Assembly (NCBI GenBank): GCA_016271365.2
Contig: CM057456.1
Location: 1,396,829,001 to 1,396,893,000 of the forward strand
Length of the DNA stretch: 64,000 nt
Direction: 5' to 3'
Source: Neoceratodus forsteri
Lineage: Eukaryota; Chordata; Ceratodontiformes; Ceratodontidae
Part shown: positions 55,668 through 64,000 of the stretch, piece after piece
How the letters are laid out: each line of letters starts with the position of its first letter
Numbering within the stretch: position 1 is the stretch's first letter
Notes under the pieces: generated by a model
What the model saw: the letters and a program-made list of their open reading frames with translations, nothing else
Database searches by the model: none
What the model was told of the DNA's origin: nothing
Program-made: the position numbers and the translations under genes

Positions 55668-57230
55668 ATATATTTTTTTATATATATTTATTTAAGAGAT
55701 TTACCAGATAAGCATACTGAGCGGGGACTGCTTGTTTCCAGATGCGACCTGGGAGGTTACATAGAATCCAGCAGGTTCAAAATACAATACAATACAATGG
55801 TTCGACAACAAGGTAAGAGTGGATACATACAGGGTGAATTACAACAGGTCCAGAATAGGTACGGGCTGGACTAACCATTATTTTGTGACATACAAAGTCC
55901 AGTCCTAAGACCACAGAGTGCATAGTTTGCTTGCCAAAGTTAGGCCTAGACCGCAGGATAAAAACAAGCAGAGCAGTAGATATACAGTAAATACAGTAGG
56001 AATTCTGGGCTTATTCAATTTAAGGCCCATTTAGATGCCTCTTGGTGGCAGGTCTGGGTTGTAGGTTGCAGTTGCATATATCTGAGAAGTGCGTATGTAG
56101 GAGCGGTTTGAGGAGCCTTGGGGTGGGGGCGAACCTAATATCTACTGGTAGGTCATTCCAGAGTTTGGGCAGCCGATGGTTGAAGGCCGATTGGCCCTTC
56201 AATGTGTGCATGAAAGGGACTTGGAGTTGCTTTGAGTCTGTGCCTCTGAGGGAGTATGCCGGAGGGGTTGTGTTGACAGGACGGAGTTGAGATGGGGGGA
56301 GGGAGTTGGTCCTGTATTTAGCTATGAGATTAGCGCAATGTAGTTGACGTTGAGACTCCAGTGAGGGGAGGACAAGGGCGCTGTATAGGTTGCAATGATG
56401 GGTGGTGGTGGGGACATTCCAGGATGAAATGACAGAAAGAATGAAAGAGGAGTCCAAGCTGGCCAGGGTGGATGAAGGGTCTGCGCTGTAGACCATCACC
56501 GTAGTCAAATATGGGAGAATCATTTGTGCACTAATTCCCTCCTGACCGTGGTTGGTAGGCAGCCTTTATTGTGGTATAGTGCACCTAGTTTAGGGTGTAG
56601 TTTTTTCTGTAATGAGACAATGTGGACGGAGAAGTCTAGGTGTCGATCGAGCCATACACCCAGGTACCTAAAGGAGGTGCAAGATTCCAGGGTGGATCTG
56701 TCCAGAGTATGGAAAATGGGGGGAGCAGCTAGACGGGGGAGTTTAGGCTGCATGCCGAAGGTTAGGGAGACGGTTTTCTTTGCGTTTAGGACAAATTGGT
56801 TGGACCTGAGCCATGCTTGAACGGCATCAAAATCCTGTTGAAGGGTTGAGTTTGTGACCCCAGTGGAGGGGCCGGAGGCATACAGTACAGTATCGTCTGC
56901 ATACATTTGGATGGCTGAGTTGGAGCAGGCCAGAGGTAGATCATTTAAAAATATGGAGAAGAGTAGGGGTCCCAGGACAGAGCCCTGGGGGACCCCCATG
57001 GTGACTGGGAGCAAGGTGGATACATGAGGGACAATTTTTACTGCCTGCTTTCTACCTGTCAGGTAGGCTTGGAACCAGCTGGTGGCTAGATAAGAGGCCT
57101 GTGTCTTGCAATTTTGTGATGTGCTTGGGTGGGATACGGTATCAAATGCTTTGGCCAAGTCTATGAATATGGCCAAGGTGATATCCTTGTCCATACCTGA
57201 GGAAATATTGTTTGTGAGCCTTAGTAGCAC
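55668..57230 (-). mobile_element. L2-clade LINE (copy L2-3), 5'-truncated
   Basis: The minus strand ends with CCAGGTCGCATCTGGAAACA, GCTTATCTGGTAAATCTC and TTAAATAAATATA, the L2 3' end shared in form with L2-2 and the SINE at 59.56 kb. It is truncated within RT motif A at about 57228. It has the fewest disruptions of the three L2 copies. Confidence 0.9.
56020..57230 (-). pseudogene. L2-3 reverse transcriptase and C-terminal domain
   Basis: The frame 57230-56520 (236 codons) carries IFIDLAKAFDTVSH (motif A), MGVPQGSVLGPLLFSIFLND (motif B) and IQMYADDTVLYAS (motif C, YADD codons at 56892-56903). It continues with LNAKKTVSLTFG and FRYLGVWLDRHLDFSVHI (thumb). A stop in the frame at 56520 is followed at once by the C-terminal domain (56523-56020), with THHCNLYSALVLPSL, RLPKLWNDLPVDIRFAPTPR and a C-terminus near 56020. 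WNDLP-IR is the L2-type ending. Only one frameshift or stop separates two long frames, so the copy is fairly young. The endonuclease and N-terminal RT are absent. Confidence 0.9.
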
Positions 57231-57332
57231 TTAATCAACACCCTAGATGCATTGTAAGGCACTGGGCCACAGGCTGATCGTCACAGCACCGGGTGTTGAT
57301 TAATCCTCAATAACCCCACACCCTGGGTGGGT

Positions 57333-59555
57333 CATTGTGCTTATAACATGGGGTTACCCCGGTATTAAAAAAAAAATGAAAGGAAAATCATTTAAAACTA
57401 TGAAAAGTCTGGATTTGGGATGTATCCTTCCCCCAGGCAAAATAGTCTCACTGTTGCAATGCCCCTGTTATATCGAGCACAGTGTGCCTGTGTGGACAGA
57501 GAACACAGGAAATATCTGGTAAAAGACTGGCTGATGGCAAACGTACCTGTCTGTACTGTTGAGCTCTGTGAGATACATATACACATGGTAGGAAACATGG
57601 TGCGGCCAACTGCTTGCTTGTAATCCCCCCTCTCATGGAGCACATTCCACTCCGTTACACAGTCACTGTTTTCCCCCGGTGCTGCAGATCCCTGTTCCTC
57701 CCAACTGCTCACTATTACACCCACTCACTTGACACAGACAGACAGACAGGACAGTACAGCAACTTTGATATACACATTGCCACTGTCGCTGTCTATTGTG
57801 CTGCCTCTGGCTCTCGCCTCTCTCCCTGTGGTGCGTGTCTCTCTTTCCCCACTGCACAAGGTTAAGCTACAGACGTGGACCAGTGAGCTGCTCTCTCTCT
57901 CCCCCCGCACCACACTGTTTCCATCTGTGTGTGTGTCTCTCTCTCTCTCTCTCTCAAGTGAACAGCCATGAATGCACACACAGGCAAATGGCACACTGAA
58001 AGAGAAAAGGACATTCTGCTTTACTTATCCACTGTGGATCTATATGTGTGTGTCTCTCTCTCTCTCTCTGTTATTGCCTCGCACTCTGTCTCTCTTTCCC
58101 CACAGTGCAGTATGCTGCTCATTCTACCTCTGCCTCTCTCTCTCACCCCACTCAGTGTAGCATCGCTGGTCTGTCACATGGGAGGGGCGGCAAGGACATT
58201 GTGTCAAGAGGTCCAGTACTGCCACTTCTCACTGTGGTGACCACAGCTGTGGGAGCAGACATGGGGAGACAGAGACCAGATTGTCACCAAGACAGAGACT
58301 GTCATTATTGGAGAAAGAGGAGCTGATGCGGGGATTGCTAGCAATTTGTGGCAGAGCAGGATGGGAGGAGTGCAGCAGGGCAGTGCAGCTCAAAATGCAG
58401 CAGAAAGGGATGGAAGGAAATAAATGTAATGAGCTGGACCAATGAGAACGTCGGGGACAAATTTCTGCAGCAGGGGTTTGCTTTGCTCCCAGTCACTGCC
58501 CTCGGGGGGGGGGGGGAGTGGCAGGGGATTTCAGTGGCTGCCACACTGTTTTACTGTGGCTCAAGAGGCTACAAGTCCTGATTGAGACTAATCCGCCTGC
58601 CGACCTCTTCATAGCAAGTGTGCTGATAATGTGCATTAATGCACAGTCACCTGACTGGCTTCGACCAGTCGCCTTGCTGGTTTTCAATACCCCATGTTAT
58701 AAATTACTATAAACAGCCTTCAAATGAGTGACATGAATAGCTGTGCCTGGTCACATAAAAATGCAAGAACACAATAAGAGAAGACTGGAGAGCACAGGTA
58801 CAAAAATAAGGGAGGAGCATGTAAGATGCATGCCGCAGAGTATGTCACAGAAAAGTGGTGGAATTGTGGAATAGACTTCCATCTGAAGGAATTCCTAACA
58901 CTAGGGCTATTTCAATTCAGAAGGCATAATACAAAACGAAATAACTGACAAGGAAAAATGTGATGGGACTAGAGCGGAACTTTTTTTTAAAGCATGTTGA
59001 TTTCATGGATTTTCCATTTCCCTGCATCTGCAAAACTCTGCAAAAACTGATGGAAAATTCAGCAGAAGATTTTCATTCTGCACATTACTTGTGGCATGTT
59101 TTATACTACTGCGAATTATTAATTTTAGGTGAAAATATCATGCTGTGGGATAAATTATTCATGTCACTCGGTAAATTGTTCGGGGGGATCCATGATGCTA
59201 AATACTGTACCCTGCATCGTGTTTGTTTGCTCTGAGAGTACTGAGAGGAGAGTGCTGAGTGAGACCAAGTAGTAGCAAGAAGAGAGATTTCAAAATATTC
59301 TGAGCCCATTGTGGCCTAGCAGGTCAAGGAAATATATTTATGGGGGAAAAAGCTTGATGGCTGATATAACCTCCAAAGATCCACAGCGCTGGAAATAGAA
59401 GTAACCATTGGGATCAAAAAATAACCCGTGAGCAGTGGAAGACTAATTAGTTACAAGTCTCATTGTACCCTGAAGAAGTGACATACACATACAGTAGTCA
59501 CAAAAACGTTGTTTGCCATGAGATATGTCCCCATTTACCAATATAAAATATTCAA
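57333..59555. other. No gene; pyrimidine-rich simple repeats
   Basis: (TC)n runs at 57927-57955 and 58047-58069 lie in a CT-rich tract (57840-58150) duplicated loosely (CTCTTTCCCCAC..TGCA at 57841 and 58092). A poly-G run is at 58505-58517. Open frames in the CT-rich tract are low-complexity Ser/Leu artefacts. Confidence 0.7.
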
Positions 59556-59560
59556 AAACA

Positions 59561-59754
59561 GTAGGCAGTATAGCACAGTGGTTTAAGGCTCTGAGCTACA
59601 CACCTGGAGACCTGGGTTTGAATCCCAGAGCTCCTACCTGCATACTGTGTGGCCCTGAGCAAGTCACTTAACTTCCCTGTGCTCCCAGGTTGCACCTGAA
59701 AACAAGCTTTCAGCTTAGTGTGTCTCATCTGGTAAAACAAAGGTTAAAAAAAAA
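59561..59754 (+). mobile_element. tRNA-derived CORE-SINE with L2-type tail
   Basis: Pol III promoter elements: an A box TAGCACAGTGG (59571-59581) and a B box GGTTTGAATCC (59615-59625), spaced as in a tRNA head. The CORE/MIR-like body follows (TGTGGCCCTGAGCAAGTCAC then TTAACTTCCCTGTGCTCCC, 59649-59687). The tail (CCAGGTTGCACCTGAAAACA, CAGCTTAGTGTGTCTCATCT, GGTAAAACAAAGGTT) ends in an A-run. It matches the form of the 3' ends of L2-2 and L2-3, so it was probably mobilised by L2 machinery. It is not a functional tRNA gene: the anticodon arm and 3' half do not fold as tRNA. Confidence 0.88.
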
Positions 59755-61230
59755 GTTGGGTCTATTACTGATTGCTGAGAAGAGAGATTTAAAGAAGAGG
59801 CACGTAAAACTACAGTGCAAACCTGTATAAAAAAAAATAAACTAAATAATACAGTGAAAATAAAAATGTTTTAAAAAAGCTGAAAAATAAAGGACGGTCC
59901 GTATTAGGCTAGATGGTCACACTGCAGCCTCAGAAAGTACTTAAATCAGAAACATTTAAATGCAAAATAAAAATTAAAAACAATCAAAAATCCTGACCAG
60001 GCAGTGACGAACCATATGGTTAAGCCTGGGAAAAGCAGAACCATGGGATTTCTATTAGATGCACTTGGATGACCCCACTAAAGAGAAACAGTTTTCACTG
60101 CATGATTTTTATTAGCTTTCTCAGTTTTTGTGGATTTTATAGACCAAGTACTCACCCTAAAAACTACACAAATGAGCAATTTTAAGGGGCATTTTATGCA
60201 ATAAGGGATTTTGATGGAGGTGGAAGTAGAACAGTGTTGCACAGCTGCAGATAGCACTGATATTACAGAAAGTCCATTTGCAGGTTTGCACTCCCACCTA
60301 ACCTTAGGTGTGTGTACATTTGTATCGGTTGATTGATTGATTACATTTGTTCTTTGGTTAGGCTCTCTGGAAACTGGATCCAAGGACAGGAGGGACCTGG
60401 ATATCAGTACATCAATGTTAAGGAGTGAACCAGCCCAGTGCACTGAGTGTTGAGGCACTGGACACCACATCTCATGTTCATGGCGACCCAGGTTTGGGAG
60501 TCGGCTGGGGAGGAAGGTTTGCATGTCTGACGACAGCTCACTTTCTCTGGGTAGGGAGGGTGAGGTTCCAGCAACAGTATACCTCCTGGCGGCAGCCGGG
60601 AGTATTCGCCAACAGCCCTCAGCATAAGCAGGTGGTGGGATATGGCGGACATTGGTGTGGTGTGCATGAGGGCATGCATGCCCCCGGATGTCATTGTACG
60701 TTTGCACGCACCATCGGGGGAGGGGGGGGACAAAGCACCAGAACAAGGAAAAATCCTGACGTCTAGGAGGCCCATGCCGCACCACAGCCCCACGCCCACT
60801 ACCGAATCCTGCCCTGACGACCTCCTTTTGCATGCCATTAGATTTCAGATAAGGAAGTGCCGAGAAGCAGTGTAAACCAGGGGGTGACCTGCGGTTGGGT
60901 GAGAGGCCAGGGTCCCCAGGTAAGGAGGACAAGGCAGGGCGAGAACAAGCTGAGCGTGACAAGTGAGGGAGGTCCTAAATATCAGTGACTGGAGGGAAAA
61001 TTAATCTTAAAAAAAAAATTTAATGCAGTTGGTTACAATGTTAAAGTGTACACAGTATACAGCAGGGATACACAAATGCATACAGTGTATGGTAGGATAC
61101 AGTAGGGGTACAGAAGATACAGCTGAACACATAGAATAAGTTTTGTACAGTAGGGATATCACGGTATAGTATATCATCACAACCAGAGACAAGGTTGAGT
61201 GCTGTAGCAATTACAGTTTAGTGCTGGAAG
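59755..61230. other. No recognised element; one 294-codon open frame on minus strand
   Basis: The minus strand 60962-60078 is open for 294 codons. The predicted protein is Pro/Ser/Arg-rich at the start, with no motif, signal peptide or membrane segment I recognise. The region is not obviously repeated elsewhere in the window. Nothing shows that it is transcribed, so it is listed as unassigned, not as a gene. Confidence 0.3.
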
Positions 61231-61559
61231 AAGTCCTTTTATGTTTGCTTGCGCATGTGCAAGAAACATAATGCCATCATCCGGTTTCGGAGGTGTGGCA
61301 GCCCTCTTCCAATTCTGGCAGTGTGTTTGCAGGCGTGGCTGCAGTTCTCCAATGCCTGCTCGAGCTGTCTATGACAGCTCCAGAATGCACTGGAGTACAC
61401 TTGAAAGGGGGCTATGCTTCAGTGAGCAGTGATAAGATGTCGCCTGCTCTTGCGTGCTCCCCCACACACACCACATGCACGCATACTGTGGGCGGCCCCC
61501 CATACACACACTGTATAGCCGACGGGGTGCCCAATCCTCCGGGCTGTGCTGTGCCCCCC

Positions 61560-61865
61560 AAAAGCCTTCTACATGCCATGTATAGGCTGACGGGTGCCCA
61601 ATCCCCGTCCAGCTCCACTGTCTCTCCCCACCCCAGAGTACAGGGTGCCATGCTGGGAGCCCACCCCAGTGTGGCAACAGATGCTGTCGCCCGACGAGGT
61701 GCCCAATCCCCGTCAGCTCACTGTCTCCCAAGCATCCAGGTGCCACACTGGAGCCCACCCCAGCGTGGCAAACTGTGTTATAACTGACAGGTGCCAGTCC
61801 CGTCGGCTCCAGCCCCCAAACAACCTTTCAGCTGCCACGCTGGGAACCCACCCGCGTGGCAAGCG
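61560..61865 (+). repeat. FB-D GC-rich tandem block
   Basis: About four units with GTGCCA(T/C)(G/A)CTGG(G)AGCCCACC, CCAG(T/C)GTGGCAA and GGTGCCCAATCCCCGTC. Units are near 61563, 61648, 61738 and 61828. Confidence 0.82.
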
Positions 61866-63057
61866 TCCCTCGTCTCAGTAACAAAATAACCCTGCAAATA
61901 AAAAACTGTCCATGGAGCTTCTCCTGCCCCCTCCCACAACCCGCACCCCCACCTGCACACCTGCCTCCCACACACCCCTTTCACCCCATACTTCCCTCCG
62001 GACCTCGGCGCGACGATCTTCGGTGGACTGGGAACACGTGTGCACTCTTCAAAGCCGACCGCAGACTGAGGAAATGCCGGTAAGCAGTATAATGGGATAG
62101 ATAGGGTTTTTTCAACTTTGCTGCATATCTCAGGCATTTTTTGGAATTTTTGCACCAAATTTTCAACATGGGGTTTTTGGGACCCCTTCTCATGAGTGAT
62201 GTCACTGTCATGGCGTTAATCGGCCCCGAAGGATGATTTCGCGGGTACTGCGTGAAATCACCTTTCAGGACCGAAATAACGAAAATGACACCAGATGTTC
62301 ATAAGATGGTCTCTCAAAAGCCTATGTTGGAAAATGATGAAAATCTAAAAATGACTTGTTTCTGGGCGTGGGTGCGCAGTTCCTATGCACACTTTCGTGA
62401 AGTTCGCGAATTTTCAATATTTTCCTCCAGATTTTCAACATTGCCATTTTACCACACCTCCTTATGAGCAGTACAGCTGTCATTTTTCACATCTTGCCCA
62501 AAGCGTGTTTCGCCCATGTAGCACACAATGGCGCGATCGGTGTCGTGAAATCAATGTATGGGACACATTAAGAAAATCACAGTGACACTGTTCATCAGCA
62601 GAGGTCTTAAAATGGCTATGTTGAAATTTGTGAAAAATTCTTAAAATGACTGTTACAGGCATGCATTGCGCGGTTCCTACGCATACTTCGTAAGTTGCGA
62701 ATTTTCAATATTTCCTCCAGATTTTCAGCATTGCCATTTTATTACACTTCTTTATGAACAGTACAGCTGCCATTTTTCACATGTCACCCAAAATGTGTTT
62801 TCGCACATGTATTGCACAATGAAGCAGTCGGTGTGCGAAAGCAATGTTGGGACAGATTAAGAAAATCACAGTTACACTGTTCATGAGCAGAGGTCTTAAA
62901 ATGGATATGTTGAAAATTTGGTGACAAAAGTCCATAAAATGACTGTTACAAGTGAGCACTGCGCAGTTTCCACGCACCCACGTAAGTTCATGACTTTGTA
63001 ATATTTTCAGTCCAGATTTTCACTAGTGGCATTTTTCCACACTTCCTTATGAACAGT

Positions 63058-63657
63058 ACAGCTGTCATTTTTCACAACATGGCCGAAATGTGTTTTCATA
63101 CTTTCAGGGCTGAGATGCGTGGTCGCTGTGGGAAATCATTGTTCGGGACAGATGAAGAAAATCACAGTGACACTGTTCATGATCGGAGGTCCCAAAATGC
63201 CTTTGTTGACAATCTGCTGTAAAAATTCCCCAAACTAATTACATTACGGGTGTGCGTTGCACAGTTTCTGTGCATGCTCGTGACTTCACCAATTTTTTTT
63301 AATATTTTTGCTGCAGATTTGCAACATTGCCATTTTTTACACCTCCCCATGAACAGTACAGCTGTCATTTTTCACAACATGGCCGAAATGTGTTTTCATA
63401 CTTTCAGGGCTGAGATGCGTGGTCGCTGTGGGAAATCATTGTTCGGGACAGATGAAGAAAATCACAGTGACACTGTTCATGATCGGAGGTCCCAAAATGC
63501 CTTTGTTGACAATCTGCTGTAAAAAATCCCCAAACTAATTACATTACGGGTGTGCGTTGCACAGTTTCTGCACTGCTCGTGACTTCACCAATTTTTTTAT
63601 ATTTTTGCTTGCAGATTTGCAACATTGCCATTTTACACCTCCCATGAACAGTACAGC
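63058..63657 (+). repeat. Near-identical 300-bp tandem duplication in FB-D array
   Basis: The sequence from CAGCTGTCATTTTTCACAAC at 63058 repeats at 63358, with very few differences (a handful of single-base indels) across the unit. Neighbouring units are clearly more diverged. Confidence 0.92.
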
Positions 63658-64000
63658 TGTCATTTTCACATCCTGTTCGGAATGTGTTTTGTACCTGTGG
63701 TGCTAAATGCCGTAGTCACTGTGCATAAGCAGCTTTCGGCTAACAAACTGATATTGCCACTGTTCATGAGGTGGGGTCACAAAAAAACCATGTTGAAAAT
63801 TTGGAGTGAAAATATTAGAGTTTCCAACCATAACGCCCAACCCTGTAGAGAATGACAGGCATCAGGGGTGTGACTTGGGATCCTTGCCTGTAATGCTCAT
63901 ACCATTCCACATCTTGCAGCCAGTGAGAGGCATTGAGGTATGCCTTGGACTCTTTGGCCCCAAAGTTCACCCCATTCTCCTATATCGCACCCATCTCACC

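Larger units (their letters stand above)
55642..57332. repeat. Inverted repeat flanking L2-3 (probable palindromic MITE target)
   Basis: GGGTGTGGGGTTATT (55655-55669) has its reverse complement at 57309-57323, with further matching AACCCACA/GTGGGT wording outside. Just inside the right side, TTAATCAACACCC (57231-57243) and GGGTGTTGATTAA (57291-57303) form a perfect 13-bp inverted repeat. L2-3 appears to have inserted into this element. Confidence 0.6.
61238..64000. mobile_element. FB-D: left-half foldback element, runs off the window
   Basis: It starts with the palindromic terminus (61239-61272: TATGTTTGCTTGCGCATGTG then CAAGAAACATA). It continues through GAGCTGTCTATGACAGCTC (61364-61382, itself a palindrome), a C-rich tandem block (about 61560-61865), a linker (61985-62100), palindrome (62120-62335), ~300-bp unit array (62340-63800) and inner block (TTTCCAACCATAACGCCC, 63823 on). 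The order is the exact inverse of FB-C, and the linker is roughly 90% like FB-C by eye. The inner end lies outside the window. Confidence 0.8.

Noticed and set aside
57700..57760. Coding or regulatory role for GACAGACAGACAGGACAG-type repeat
   Set aside because: Short simple repeat without supporting context.
57840..58160. Overlapping Ser/Leu-rich open frames
   Set aside because: They are produced by CT dinucleotide repeats.
59561..59640. tRNA gene
   Set aside because: A and B boxes are present, but it continues into a CORE body and L2-like tail, so it is a SINE head.

Overview
This is repeat-dense, intron- or intergenic-type nuclear DNA from a vertebrate. No host protein-coding exon, rRNA gene, functional tRNA gene, CRISPR array or bacterial-type operon could be supported. 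The mix of CR1 and L2 LINEs, a CORE/MIR-like tRNA SINE, a DIRS tyrosine-recombinase retrotransposon, an L1-type ORF1 and hAT/Harbinger-like MITEs fits a non-avian reptile. Tuatara, turtle or crocodilian are all possible; the species is an inference, and L2 plus CR1 plus DIRS plus CORE-SINE would suit tuatara.

Layout. 0.4-1.9 kb: decayed L1-like ORF1 (+). 3.7-7.4 kb: long L2-clade LINE (-) with endonuclease, reverse transcriptase and a degenerate 2A-like NPGP motif. 8.06-8.6 kb: 107-bp minisatellite. 8.8-10.0 kb: isolated copies of a palindromic ~250-300 bp unit, split by an unclassified insert. 10.1-10.85 kb: hAT MITE with a perfect 8-bp target duplication. 12.1-13.4 kb: CR1 (+) split by a 359-bp hAT-like MITE. 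18.2-19.4 kb: CR1 (-). 19.48-25.29 kb: structurally complete DIRS element (inverted terminal repeats plus internal complementary region) with frameshifted gag, RT/RNase H and tyrosine recombinase. 26.3-26.7 kb: Harbinger-like MITE with TAA duplications. 28.1-30.4 kb: two CR1 fragments (+). 31.5-35.4 kb: long CR1 (-) with a 313-bp insert. 35.4-36.5 kb: SINE fragments. 37.0-38.9 kb: GT-rich ~265-bp period repeat interrupted by a CR1 3' end.

The most unusual part is 41.47-51.86 kb and 61.24 kb to the window end. It holds a family of nested-palindrome foldback elements, called FB here for convenience. Each half-element runs from a ~33-bp palindromic terminus through a short stretch, a GC-rich block of ~105-bp tandem units, a long palindrome (up to ~237 bp) and an array of ~300-bp quasi-palindromic units, to a conserved inner block. 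FB-B (41.47-48.75 kb) has both arms inverted around a ~0.9 kb spacer, with an L2 LINE nested in its right arm. FB-C (48.76-51.86 kb) is a further right half abutting it. FB-D (61.24 kb onward) is a left half. Between FB-C and FB-D lie a strand-asymmetric G/C-rich foldback (53.0-54.4 kb), a third L2 LINE (55.67-57.23 kb), simple repeats and an intact-looking tRNA SINE (59.56-59.75 kb) whose tail matches the 3' ends of the local L2 LINEs.

All coding segments found are transposon-derived and carry stops or frameshifts, so they should be read as pseudogenes. Their interactions are those of parasites: LINE machinery presumably moved the SINEs, and several DNA elements have interrupted older LINEs, which gives a relative order of insertion.
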